Below are positions 32,331 to 43,214 of a DNA stretch of 64,000 nt, in pieces. A program made the position numbers and the translations under genes. How positions within the stretch are numbered: position 1 is the stretch's first letter; every line of letters begins with the position of its first letter. Origin of the DNA: Isoetes taiwanensis (Eukaryota; Streptophyta; Lycopodiopsida; Isoetales; Isoetaceae); NCBI GenBank assembly GCA_021234155.1, contig JAJEKV010000080.1, forward strand, positions 974,182 to 1,038,181, given 5' to 3'. Below the pieces are notes generated by a model, which did no database searches, was not told the DNA's origin, and saw only the letters and a list, made by a program, of their open reading frames with translations.

Positions 32331-32790
32331 AAGGATCACCGACGGAGCAAGGAACACCTGAGCGAGCAAGTAGCAAGTTCAAGAGCAAGCAAGAAGATCA
32401 AGTAGCAAGGAGCACGGGAATAAAGTAGCAAGGAACAAGGATCAAGATCAAGTAGCAAGATGCAATGAACAAGGAAGATCAAGTAGCAAGAAGATCAAGG
32501 AACAAGGAAGATAGGAGCAAGAAGCACCGATCAAGATCAAGTAGCAAGGAACAAGATCAAGTAGCAAGATCAAGAGCAAGGAACAAGATCAAGTAGCAAG
32601 GAGCACCTGAATGAAGTAGCAAGGAACAAGGATCAAGATCAAGTAGCAAGAAGCAATGAACAAGGAAGATCAAGTAGCAAGAAGATCAAGGAACAAGGAA
32701 GATCAAGTAGCAAGAAGATCAAGGAACAAGGAAGATGAAGGAGCAAGAAGCAAGGATCAAGATCAAGTAGCAAGGTGAAAAGTGACAAGT
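32330..32790. repeat. GATCAAGTAGCAAG(GA)ACAAG minisatellite
   Basis: About 20 imperfect copies of a roughly 20-bp unit built from gatcaagtagcaag and gaacaagg. Higher-order blocks repeat (for example the 32401-32500 block against 32610-32700). Confidence 0.9.
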
Positions 32791-32814
32791 GAAAACAAGG
32801 TAAAAGAATTTATA

Positions 32815-32945
32815 GCTACTTAATCCAATAATGTTGAAGTATAATACCAATAATGTTGAAGTATAATACCAATAATGCTTTTTTATAATACCAATAATGC
32901 TCACGATAATACCAATAATGCTTTGAAGTATTATACCAATAATTC
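32815..32945. repeat. AT-rich short tandem repeats
   Basis: Five to six copies of 'ataccaataatg' with variable linkers such as ttgaagtata. It is followed to about 33400 by AT-rich sequence with 'atgccatcaataatgtg' twice (33221, 33258) and no gene that I can support. Confidence 0.7.
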
Positions 32946-33518
32946 TACAACTACTATAAAAGCTCCATTCGGTAAGTCATTCATCTCCCATGGCTTATAA
33001 TATTTATGAAGATCGGTTTGAGACCATTCTTTGCTCCATGAGCTACAATGATATTAATCGGCCGCATAGATAAAGGTGTTAAAATTTGATCCTTACTTAC
33101 AATCCAAAGCGTAAGGTCGTGGAGTGTGATTGCCCTTTTACTCGTGTTGTGATCCATCTTCTTTGGGTTCCCGGCGATCACAATAGCGAGGATTGATGAT
33201 GAGTGAATCATCGACTCTATAATGCCATCAATAATATGTGCATCTAAATTATATGTATGCCATCAATAATGTGTGCATCAGATGTAATGATGTGTATTAA
33301 ACACCTATTATAAAAGATGTAATGTTAGTATTATAAGCATAATGGAAGCTAATTGATGTATCGACAACGTATTAATTGTCCAAAATGCTTAAGTATTATA
33401 GCAAAAGAAATTACATACATGATTATCGAGAACATGACTGAGATTGAGAGCTTTTAGCTAATGCTATGTCCCCCACATGTCAACAATGTATTTTGGAATC
33501 AAGCAGTCTTCTGTCTTT

Positions 33519-35880
33519 TGCCATTTGCATCCCATGCATAATGTATGGCATCTAACTTCTCATACCTTGATGGATCTGATGGATTGGGTCGCCAACGTTT
33601 AGTTAAGCAACCTGTATAGTCACGACCAACAGGCATCCACCATGATACATAAATGTGACCATAATTGGTAGACTCTGGATCTAGGATGGCATCTTCTTAT
33701 GTAAAGCCCAACCACGTTGGAGTTTCATCGTCTCCAGGTCGGACTAAAACAAACATACCTTTAAGTAACATGTGCATGAGGATCGAACTCATCCATAGGC
33801 AACAACGGGCGCCCATCTGGCCGCCCACAATACGTGAGGCAAAGGTCTTACAAGCACAATGGGCTTCATCGACCTCTGGAGTAAATGCAGCTTTGTAGAG
33901 GTTCTTGCCTTGTATGCAACCAAAAGTTATCATTTTGAGGTCGCCCCGAGATACATCTTCCAAACACACAAGAATCTCGTTCCAGTAATCCATAGTTGCT
34001 TTGTACTGTCGTGCAAACACACTATCTTCTTGATTTTTGCAGAAGGAATTCCATAATGCTATGTACTTGCGTCTGTGTCCGCCGGGCCGAGGGAGATCTT
34101 TCAATGTCTTCATTGGAGGGATATTTTTAGGCACCCCGCTAGTAACGCTTGGCTCACCATTTTCATCCTCCTTCCACATTCTTATTCCTTTTCTCGAATC
34201 CACTCTTTATGGGTTGGCGATCTTATATTGCATAATGGGCCATTTTCCATCCATTTTAAATCGGAATAGCAATGGGTCGGTATGGCTCATTTAGACGTTG
34301 GCCTTTATCGGGATATATCCCTTGACAAAGCCTTTCCAACTGAACTTCATCCACAAAATATGGAACAGAGATTTTGCATTGCACTTGCTAAACAAGTAAA
34401 GCAACTCGTGCAAAGTTAGAGCATCCATGAACTCATTAACGCCGAAAAGTTCCTAAACAATGCATCAATATCGCCATGAGTATGCCCAACCATCATGAAG
34501 CCAACCTGAATCTCATCGAATACCTTAAGCCATGTCAAATAAGAGAGGTAGGAGAACACATATCTATTTTTATTTTGACCCGATGCATTATCCAACCGTA
34601 AGTAGAGATTTCGAGGAAGAGGATTGAAGCCTTCTAAGTTGGCACTAGAAGATGAAGGCATCTTCTCTTGTGTCTTTAGCTTAGCTTATGCCGAGTGGTC
34701 GAGTATCTTTTAGGGCTTGCATCAATTTGCAATCAGAAGTTCTCGCTTCCACACGATCACCACACTTGTCTTCTTCCCAACTCAAGATAGTGTAGGATCC
34801 TAGAAAGTGATCCAACATGAAAGTTTGAGTCATCCTTCCAAAGATCAAGAGAGAAATGGCCATAAGCCCGGCCCACCATGACCATGTGTCAATGCTCCCG
34901 CTGCTGCTCTTCAAGCCGATCTCCTCTCCAAACAGACTTTTATGAGATGGTGACTTCTTGGTGTGAGTGTTTTGACCTGATCCATCTTATCATGTATTAT
35001 GCAAAGGTGACTTTCTGGCGAACGATGTGATAATGCACGCCAATGCCAATATTGACTCCTACAGGAACGTTGTTCCAACATATGTGCCCGCCGTTGAATT
35101 GAAAGGTTACGCCTCTCCCTTGTATCTTTTGTTCTTTCCAATTTCTGCTTGATGACTACACATATGTTACACTTGGAGAATGCTGTATTTTTTGCTATGC
35201 TGACGTCTGGAAACTCCTTCTTCCAAATATTGTAAAAAGAGGGCAAGGTTACACTCAATTCTTCCACCACGGCACCCACTTCCTTATGTATGCTCTTCTT
35301 AAATGGAAGGAAGTTTGCGAACATTCTCCCTTATATCATCCTTCCCTTTTTTGCTTCTATGTGGAATGCTCTCCGCATTCTCACTAATGAAGGTATCAAG
35401 CACACTTTCTGTAGCTAGTGTCACAGATCTAGGCTTCTTAGAGCCTGTATTACCATGCTCTGCCCGTTTTCCACCTAACTCGAACCTCTTCCTCCAACTA
35501 TAAAACGTAGACTGAGCAACTCCTAAAGCCACGCGCCATGCGAATTGACAGCACTCCACTCCAGAGACCACTACTTTCGCCTCGACCGCCTCTCATAAGT
35601 TACACTCAACACATCAAAAACAAGCGTAATCCTGGCACTGCTTGATTGAGAATAAAATTCTTTTCTTAAGGCACATACTTGCTCTCTCGGCTCGTTTTTG
35701 ACACATTAAGCCCTTGCAAAGATGTTGATTTTAGAGCACTCTTGATTGACTTGGAAGCGCACATCCTCTCCTCCTTCCTATCCCCCTTTGGTTCCCTCCC
35801 CACCCTCTTCACATATGTATATTTCCTTTTTCCTCTTGAATTGCTTCTCAACATCGCCTTCCAAGCACTCAACTTCTAAG
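33519..35880 (-). pseudogene. DUF7869-like (transposase-like) gene of unit BC, broken
   Basis: Minus strand, N to C: a basic start (MLRSNSRGKRKYTYVKRVGR), then a helix-turn-helix-like part with CCQFAWRVALGVAQSTFYSW and EHGNTGSKK (about 35440-35560). Next come VTLPSFYNIWKKEFPDVSIA and CNICVVIKQKLERTKD (34990-35260), HDKMDQVKTL (about 34960-34990), LYLRLDNASGQNKNRYVFSY (about 34560-34615), VGHTHGDIDALFRNF (about 34455-34500) and PIMQYK. The C-terminal region has KATMDYWNEILVCLED, then FVLVRPGDDETPTWLGF and IYVSWWMPVG (about 33600-33750), a BAH-like layout also seen at the end of the unit A and D genes. Several frameshifts and stops (near 35580, 34920, 34680, 34430, 34240) make it non-functional. 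Helix-turn-helix plus RNase H-like core would fit a transposase; this is inference. Confidence 0.7.
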
Positions 35881-36002
35881 TCATCCTGCTCGAGAGCAGC
35901 TCGAGCTTGTAAATGTTGTGAAACTGTCCTACCATCATGAAGCAAAACATCATGGGTCTCCTGTGTTACTAGATCGGTAGCTATAGGCCTCTCAAAGACA
36001 AG

Positions 36003-36720
36003 CAATATTTTTGGGTTTCCCCGTTGGATCTATTATGTTACCCAATCGAAAGCCCGACCTTTGATACACCCAAGAACTCATCGCCTATAGCATCCCCGAG
36101 GATCACTAAAGACTATATTCGGCCTCAATATATTTAGATCCAATGCGAGAATGAAGAATGTAGCATGGCAAACCTAGTAGATCTGTTTCGAGTAGTAGAT
36201 CGTCTCATCTTCGTGCTTAAACAACCTCGAGACCAAGACGGGCAGCTAGATTCTCATGACCTCCAATCTCCTCTACTATCTCGCCTCTTCTTCATTTGTT
36301 GTTTGTGTTGCTTGGTTCACCACAAAGAGCGATGAAACTTATGTCCCACGCCAGACTCTTGGATAGATGGTGTACTACTAGATGAATCCTCTTCCTCAAG
36401 AGGGCAAATTGAGGGATCTCAAGACGATCTTCACTTGAGGGGAACTCATTTTGTTTTACATCCCTCTTAGGCCACCGAATGAATGTGCCTACCGCTTCAC
36501 CAATGTTATCTCGCCCTCCGCAGGGACTGAAGCTTCGGTCGATGGGATCACTGACTCATGACCTCAATAGCTACATTTGAAGGATCTATTTCCTTCCCAT
36601 GAAGAGTGGTTCTATTCAAAATATGTCCCCTGACAACAATTGTCCTTCCCATCTAATAGGTTGTACAGAGGAAAAATTGAACCCGTTTCAATCAAGCAAG
36701 TCGACACTTTTAGAACATAT
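36003..36720 (-). other. Possible upstream exons of the unit BC DUF7869-like gene
   Basis: One minus-strand frame (about 36405-36555) stays open and reads VSDPIDRSFSPCGGRDNIGE, VGTFIRWPKRDVKQNEF. It is coding-like but has no clear start or splice sites. A first exon or a captured fragment are both possible. Confidence 0.3.
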
Positions 36721-36839
36721 GAAATAGACGAAAAAATAAGCAATAAATAAGCGAAAAATGCCATTTAGTACAAAAAGAATAAATTTTGGTCTAAATTTGA
36801 GTTAATGAAGCCATTTGGTCGAACGGTGTGCACTTGATC

Positions 36840-37105
36840 AAATGGCCATGGCGCCATTTGAAAATTCACACCTATGGCACATTCATGGGTGTGAATTTGG
36901 AACAAATGGCGCCATGGCACCATTTGATCCAAGTGCACCATTTCGACCAAATGGCGCCATGGCTCCATTTGGCTCCAAATTTACATTTCAGCCGTGCACC
37001 ATGTTCAACCGTATGGCGCTATGGAGCCATTAAGACCAACACACCATAAGGGTGTATTTGGAATAGAATGGCGCCCTGGCGCCATTTGATCCAAGTTGGT
37101 CACAT
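36840..37105. repeat. GGCGCC palindrome cluster upstream of the unit BC methyltransferase gene
   Basis: Six to seven degenerate copies of ATGGCGCCATGGCGCCAT with AAATGG/CCATTT ends, near 36843, 36904, 36950, 37012, 37066 and 37105. This is the divergent intergenic side of the unit, the counterpart of 25771-26105 in unit A. Plus-strand ORFs here are products of the repeat. Confidence 0.85.
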
Positions 37106-37419
37106 GGGGCGATTTGGCTTAGCTCCATCACAAAATCTACACGAGGTGCCTATGTTATGCATTCTTGCTCCCATTGCTGTATATGTGTCAATAAGAGGAG
37201 GCATGCATAACATGGGCACCCCATGCCAATTTTGCAATTGAAACCAAGGTTCTTAGTTTCCTAGCAAAGATTCATATCAAAGATTTGAACACGCTTATAC
37301 ACATGGCAGCAAATAGAACGTAATTCATACCGTAAAAAAGTGGACTTACTTGATATTAGATAGATCCATAGTGGTATGTCCCGAGCAAAGATGGAACAGA
37401 AAATCAAGCCGATCCCCAG

Positions 37420-37570
37420 AAAAGCCAAGAAGAAAGCGCCAAGGATTCGCCAAGAAAGCGCAAAGAAGGATTCGCCAAGAAGAAAGCGCCAAGAAGAATT
37501 CGCCAAGAAGAAAGCGCCAAGAATCACCTGGGATTTCTGTGAGCGCCAAGAAGAAAGCGCCTGACAGCAC
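37420..37570. repeat. GCGCCAAGAAGAAA short tandem repeat
   Basis: About seven copies of agaaagcgccaaga(agga/atcg) with 'attcgccaagaag' insertions. It lies in the 5' region of the plus gene; the ORFs here are simple-repeat artefacts. A separate tract of 'gggcatgggc' repeats lies at 37930-38055. Confidence 0.8.
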
Positions 37571-38440
37571 GCATGCGCCTTGCAAAGTTTCTGCCTATGC
37601 GCCTAAGAAAAGAAGCGCGCCTTATGCGAAAGGCGGCACCGAGATCTAACATGCGATTCGAAGCCCGAACCATGCACAAAAACGCCTGGCCGTGGCATGG
37701 TCGCATTAAGTGTGAGCAGGGCGACAAAGAGGAAGCTTTAAATGCAAAGTACAATTTTAAAAGCCGGACGATTCAAATTTGACAGTGGCGCCAAATTTCA
37801 ATTTACGGGCGGAATTTTGACTTTTATGTTAATTTCGGTGGGAGGGAATTTTGAATTTTATGTTCAAATTTGGTGAGGCGGTAGCGTTATGGCGGAAATA
37901 TTCAATTTCAAATTTCAAATTGTGGCGGGCATGGGCGCTGGACCGCTATGCGTGCCGGGCTGGCATGGGCGCTGGACGCCACGGCATGGGCGGGCATGGG
38001 CGGGCCGGACCGCCCCACCTGGCATGGCATGGGCATGGGCGGATTTGCGGGCATGGGCGCTGGCCACGATACAGACGTAGTTGGCGCTTTGTGAGTACGG
38101 CGAATGCGGCGCCCAAAGTTTCTTATGCCTAATTGTTTTTACGGAAGCTTCTCATTGGTTTTTAGTTTTCGATTCCGGCTCCTAAGCGCCTCGACCTTAG
38201 CGCCCGGCGCCTAAGCGCCCTAAGCATCCCTTTTTAAAACCTTTTTTTTTCGTGTTTTCTGGCGCCATTTCCCCACAGTTCAGCGCCTCAACACATCAAG
38301 CTACACACCAGTTTTCGGACCAAATTCAAGGCGCTCGAAATGGAAATCGACAATTCTGGAGCTCCTCAGAATGTGGAGAAAGCGGCTAGCGCACATCAGG
38401 GGACAGGTATGTCATCTACTTGCATTGTTTTGTTTGGGCT

Positions 38441-38917
38441 AAATGGCGCCACCGCGCCATTTAGATGCCTGGTAGCCAGTTTAGGGTCTTATAGTTGACA
38501 AATGGCGCCATGGCGCCATTTGGATGCCTGAGTGCACTTTAGGAGTCTTAGCTTACTTTAGGATGCCTGGTAGCTTACTCTAGGGTCTTGTTGCTACCAA
38601 ATGGCGCCATGGCGCCATTTGATGTCTATTAGCTTACCATAGGGCCTTGTTGTTGGCAAATGGCGCCATGGCGCCATTTGATGTCTATTAGCTTACCATA
38701 GGGCCTTGTTGTTGGCAAAATGGCGCCATGGCGCCATTTGATGTCTATTAGCTTACCATAGGGTCTTGTTGTTGGCAAATGGCACCATGGCGCCATTTGA
38801 TGTCTATTAGCTTACCATAGGGCCTTGTTGTTGGCAAATGGCGCCATGGCGCTATTTGATGTCTATTAGCATGCATTTGGGACTTGTTGTTGGCAAATGG
38901 CGCCATGGCGCCATTTT
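38441..38917. repeat. Palindrome array in intron 1 of the unit BC methyltransferase gene
   Basis: Eight copies of ATGGCGCCATGGCGCCAT flanked by AAA/TTT, at about 38441, 38500, 38599, 38658, 38718, 38777, 38836 and 38895. The last six are units of a 59-60-bp tandem repeat with the spacer 'gatgtctattagcttaccat' plus agggccttgttgttggc. Most copies are perfect. Confidence 0.95.
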
Positions 38918-38979
38918 TTTCTGCGTCCAGTCCATTAACACTAATGGAGTCATTCGCATATGTATTCTCCTACAAATCG

Positions 38980-39432
38980 CAGGTGCCTCGACCCAGTCAG
39001 AGCCACTCTCCTTCCAACCATCTTCCGCGAATATTTGGAAGGGGAGGGGCTCGGACTGGTGGAGGCCTCTGCGACCAAACGCAGGGAAATGCATTCGAAC
39101 TACTTCCATTTGCTTATGCACTGAACTCGGATCGCCATTTGCCTAGTTATCTGGTCTGCCTGCTTGTTAAAACCAGACGACTAAGCAGACGACAGAGAGT
39201 CACATATGTATCAGCATTGAGGTAGCTTGCTTCGTTGTGTTATGTTACGTAGTGCTCTCTCCTACGAAATCGCGAGGTGCCTCCACCCGGTCGAGCCACT
39301 CTCCTTCAACCATCTTCCTCGAATATTGCGAAGGGGAGGGTTTGACCGGGTGGAGGCCTCTGTGACCAAACGTAGGGAAAGGCATACGAACCGCCTCCAT
39401 GTGCTTATGCACCGACTTCGATGCAAATGGCG
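38980..39432. repeat. Tandem duplication of an exon-like segment, about 290 bp apart
   Basis: 38982-39125 and 39268-39415 both run from 'gcctc(g/c)accc(a/g)gtc' through 'ggtggaggcctctg(c/t)gacc' to 'tgcttatgcac'. Both sit behind a splice-acceptor-like 'cgcaggtgcctc' / 'gcgaggtgcctc'. The coding sense is degraded. A palindrome variant (aaatggcgccacgg...) follows the second copy at 39424. Confidence 0.75.
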
Positions 39433-41124
39433 CCACGGCCCATTTGCCTACCACAACCGACATTGTCTCACCGCTTGTTAAAACCATTTATCGATGCCTC
39501 TTTGTTACCGATGCCCCTTTGTTGCAGCTATGTTTACGTGCGGAAACATAATTTCAATCCGACCAAACTATCATGCCGACGCACAGCAAACTGGTGCATG
39601 GAAGTACGCGGGTGAGCCGGGCTCGAAAGGAGATCGCGGAAGAGAGCTCTGCCTCCTTATAAGGGAGACACCCCGAAAATGGCCGAATTTACCGGCCCGT
39701 GTATCTTGGTCAACATGAAGATGGTTGTCAAGAGCGGTCGCGACGATTGATCCCGGTGGTCCGGTGAGGATACTTTGCAGCCAGAGAATAATTGTCTACT
39801 ATGTGGACCGGAAGTTTTATGATCCCATCAGAATGTCCGCTAGCATTGCAAATGTAGCTGGTTCGGCGCCGAAGAAGCAAGGTTTGGGCCGCCGTCAACA
39901 AATTTGAAGAAGCCGACATCAAAGGCCCACAAGAAATCTTGAGGGGCTTTATGATTCTTCACAATCGGATGAACGAAGTCGAAAAACTCGCCTTCATTCG
40001 TTGTCAAGGCATTATCCCAGCAGAAACTACCCCCATTGTGGACAATCACCGCTAAAAACAGCTTAGCAAGAAGAAGACAAGACAACCTAAGGAGACACCG
40101 CGCAAATGACAAAGACTCCTCATCTTCTACTATGAGGATGTTGGCCAGAAAACCGAGGAAGGAAAGGCTACGGGCAAGAGGAAAGTTAAGAGAAAGGATC
40201 GCAAAAATCCAGATAAGGAAAAGAAGGAAAAGAAGCAACCGAAGGAAAAGGAAGAGAAGGAAGAGGAGGAAGAGAAGGAAGAGGAAGAGAAGGAAGAGAA
40301 AGAAAAGAAGGAAAAGAAGGAAAAGAAAAGGGAAAGGAAAGAAAAGGATAGGGAAGGCAAGGGGCAGAAGGAAGGAAAGGCGAGACAGGAAGTGGAGACA
40401 GAGGAAATGGATGGGAAAAAGAAGAAGAAGCACAGGCTGGAGACCTCTGAGAAGGAGAGGACACCTAAAAAACAAAGGAGAGCAACTCGGACTCCAAGTC
40501 CTGCTGGAAGTCCTAGAAGTGGTGGTGAACCTTCGAGCCCAAGGAATAGCCCGGATCCTGTGGACACACCTGCCAAAAGGGTCCCCATTAAGAAGCCAGA
40601 GCCAAAGAAGCTCACATTAAGAATAGCTCAGCACTTGCTAGAGGTGCCTGCAAATCTTAAGGTGGAAAGGTCAGAAGAGGAAAAGACGGCAGAGAATACA
40701 CTGAATAAAATTTACGATCACCGGCATCTGTTTCCTCTGGGTGTCACATTTACAAAAAAAATAGACGTGTTCAAACTATATCAAGGGCCAGCAAATCTGA
40801 CATCTAGACCAAGGAATATGGAGCACGTCAAAACGTTAGTGGAGTCCTTTCAGAGAGACCCACATCCAATGTTCACTCCCGCTGATGTGATTTCATTCAA
40901 TCCCCTCACAAACAAACGAAAAACGAGGGAATGCACATGCGGATCGGTTGTGAAGTCAATGATATCACCGCTGCGACTATTTTCAAAGAGCCCTTCATTG
41001 ATAACATAACCCACTGCGGCGGAAATATGCTCTATCGCGGGAAGCCCTCGATCCATCCCACCACGCGGGCGATCCACTCCGAGAACCATACAAGGTACAT
41101 ATTGTAATTGTTGGCAAGATTAGC

Positions 41125-41229
41125 AAATGGCGCCGCGGCGCCATTTCGTGAGGAAATGGCGCCGTGGCCATTTGCTGCTCATTAAATGGCGCCCAGCGCC
41201 CATTTCTTCACTAAATGGCGCCCTTGGCT
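41125..41229. repeat. Palindrome array in a later intron of the unit BC methyltransferase gene
   Basis: Four copies: aaatggcgccgcggcgccat (41125), aaatggcgccgtggccattt (41154), aaatggcgcccagcgcccat (41183) and aaatggcgcccttggctttt (41213). These are about 29 bp apart, against 59 bp in intron 1. Confidence 0.9.
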
Positions 41230-43067
41230 TTTCCTCATTGAATGTGTCCGAAGGCTAACTTCTTGTTGTTTCCAGCGTTATCTGGCTTTGGCTGAAGTTA
41301 CCATGCGTGGTAAGCATCCAAAAGATTTCAACCAGTGGGTCTTCATGCCAGAGGATATTTTTCAGTTATTCATGTCCCTATGGAACTTGTGGAAATCTAG
41401 CAAGCTAAAAAGACAACAAGGGGCAAACTATTACCCATGAATCGGGCAAAAGAACATGACTACTTCATCGGACCTCCACCGAGGTGCATGAGGGGTATGG
41501 ACTACTTAAGATCTGCCGGGTTACGCTCCGTGAAGTACCGATGAGAAGACCTTCGTCCAAGGTCACCGCTGATTATACAGTAAGCAATTCTTCAAGACAA
41601 GGGCAAAGACACTAAGATCCATATCTTTCTTTGAAGAAGGAGATTTTTGAATACGTGAAGGATAATTTTTCGAGGAAGTTCAAATCCTTCACCGATCTCA
41701 AGATCTTCTTGGTCTTAACTTCGAGGATGCCGACCTCATTTCCATGGCCACCTTGCATAGTAAGTGGGTTGAAACCGGAGGGGCAAGGAAGGCGTTTTCC
41801 GGAAACGTGCCACCAGCCTTGGCAAGATTCATACGCAATCTTTGTCTTGCGCAGAGAGGATAATGAAGACTTCCGTTGGGTTGAACTAACAGCATGCCAG
41901 GGGCAAGTTGTTTGCACTCCCCGTACCAAAGATCCTTGATTGCCCCGACACTAGAGGCATATTTCCAATGTGGGACAAAACCACACTATCTAATTTCTTT
42001 TATAATACACCAGAAAGAACACCACAAATGATTCTTTCGGATAGTGGTCTTTGCAAGGCCGAGCATAACTTTTGATTTCATCTCGTGTTGGATGATCCGG
42101 ATTCCGATCCGAGTTTTTATTGGCACGTATGAGGACCGAATACAAAAATCCGGCTCCCCGTGAGTTCGGAGGTCCATGCACTAGTGTACGCCACAAAAAT
42201 TCAGGCCACCGCAGTCATCCCGTCCGATGAAATTGACCTCAAATTCCCCTTCAACGATCATCCTCAAGAACTGCCACCAGTTCCTGTGCCTAACGATGAA
42301 GACGAAGAGGTGGAGACCGAGGCTATGGCAGGAAAGCTCTGCAACAGCAGATTCAGGTACAGCTGGCAAGGCTTGCCAGGGGACATAATCATGAGAAACC
42401 AGCTGGGGCCTGCCACATGTTCCTACCTCGTGCAGAAAATGGTACCGCCAGGAACAGGGGTGTTCGATTACTTCTCCTGTGGTTCTTTTGGCCGGGCTTC
42501 ATTGATGAATAAGAGATTTTGCATTGTGTTCGAAAGTGACCCGGTTAAGCAGGAGTGCCTAAGGGGGATTCTTGATAGGCTTGACCGCCTACTGAATCCT
42601 ATCATCGCAGCAGTTCCTACAGAGACAAAAGGTGCTGTTGTTGAAGAAGCTGTAGATCCACTTAATCCAGAGATGCCCGAAGCTCTACCCGATGTGGACT
42701 ATGATGTGATCAATAACACACCATTCGATCTGGACATTCTTAGTGATCCCAATTTCACTGCCACAGCGTTCGAGAGCTTTCAGGGAGATCCTATGGTTGC
42801 TTCTTCTAGCCATGGCCTTGGCAATACGGAACCTGATCCTGATGTGGAACCTGATCCTGATGCGGAACGTGAACCTGATGCGGAGCTCTGAATTTTGTGT
42901 GATTGTAATTTAAATTGTACAATAATCCTTTTGTAAACAGACTCTCTCTTTTGAGTCCTTGCCTGTTGTGGCAAATTTTTTGATATGCAAATCTATGAAT
43001 TTGGAACTTTTAACTAATTTTGTGATATTGCGTTTCTTTAGCTTCTTTATATGCACTGTTAGTATTT

Positions 43068-43125
43068 TTAATGGCGCCAATAAATGACGTTTTAGAGGCA
43101 TATTTTTTCTAAATGGCGCCATAAT
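43068..43125. repeat. Palindrome half-copies in the 3' flank of the unit BC methyltransferase gene
   Basis: aatggcgccaataaatgacg (43070) and aaatggcgccataattg (43112) lie between the gene's stop and the right terminal repeat, as the palindromes of unit A do at 30387. Confidence 0.7.
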
Positions 43126-43185
43126 TGCTCAAAAAATTGGCATAAAATGGACTAAAAAGGATTTTCGTTCCTAATTGGAATCACG

Positions 43186-43214
43186 AAATTTCTCATTTTA
43201 ATGAAATTGTGCTT
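43186..43214 (-). repeat. Unit BC right terminal inverted repeat
   Basis: The reverse complement starts AAGCACAATTTCATTA, matching the left end. It is followed by the TATA target duplication at 43215-43218. Confidence 0.85.

Larger units (their letters stand above)
38340..42891 (+). pseudogene. ParB-like/DNA methyltransferase gene of unit BC (multi-exon, decayed)
   Basis: Exon 1 starts at ATG 38340 (MEIDNSGAPQNVEKAASAHQ) and ends ggacag|GTATGT at 38406. Intron 1 holds the palindrome array. A later coding part reads VWAAVNKFEEADIKGPQEIL (about 39885-39945). A long Lys/Glu-rich linker follows (40150-40450), then a Ser/Pro-rich part and a region aligning by eye to the ParB-like part of unit A (KIDVFKLYQGPANLTSRPRN, HVKTLVESFQRDPHPMFTPA, 40755-40900). 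Another intron with palindromes spans about 41096-41275. The C-terminal exon (42160-42891) reads YSWQGLPGDII and GVFDYFSCGSFGRASLMNKR, a motif I-like sequence, then VFESDPVKQECLRGILDRLD and an acidic tail of EPDPD repeats. No intact DPPY is visible. Stops and shifts occur around 39840, 40056, 40110, 40925, 41440 and 41990. Assignment rests on layout and weak motifs. Confidence 0.55.
31588..43214. mobile_element. Unit BC: TIR-bounded 11.6-kb element inserted in gene D
   Basis: The left end starts AAGCACAATTTCATTA. The right end, reverse complemented, starts with the same 16 bases, and 29 bp match with two mismatches. TATA lies on both sides (31584-31587 and 43215-43218). Removing the element with one TATA joins ATG-GAG-TAT-ATA-AAG-TAC-TGG, restoring the DUF7869-like reading frame of gene D, so TATA is a convincing 4-bp target duplication. 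Inside: an unknown minus ORF (31.9-32.3 kb), a minisatellite, a minus DUF7869-like gene (33.5-35.9 kb) and a plus ParB-like/methyltransferase gene (38.3-42.9 kb). The design mirrors unit A, but the palindrome is ATGGCGCCATGGCGCCAT. Confidence 0.85.

Noticed and set aside
36815-37049. Plus-strand ORFs reading APFxxNGAMAPF-type repeats
   Set aside because: Translations of the GGCGCC palindrome cluster, with no independent coding evidence.
37261-38132. Overlapping ORFs on both strands (Arg/Lys-rich and Gly/Trp-rich)
   Set aside because: They arise from the GCGCCAAGAAG and GGGCATGGGC simple repeats.
40130-40615. Long minus-strand ORFs rich in Ser/Phe/Leu (also 39840-40475)
   Set aside because: Shadows of the Lys/Glu-rich linker coded on plus in the methyltransferase gene of unit BC.
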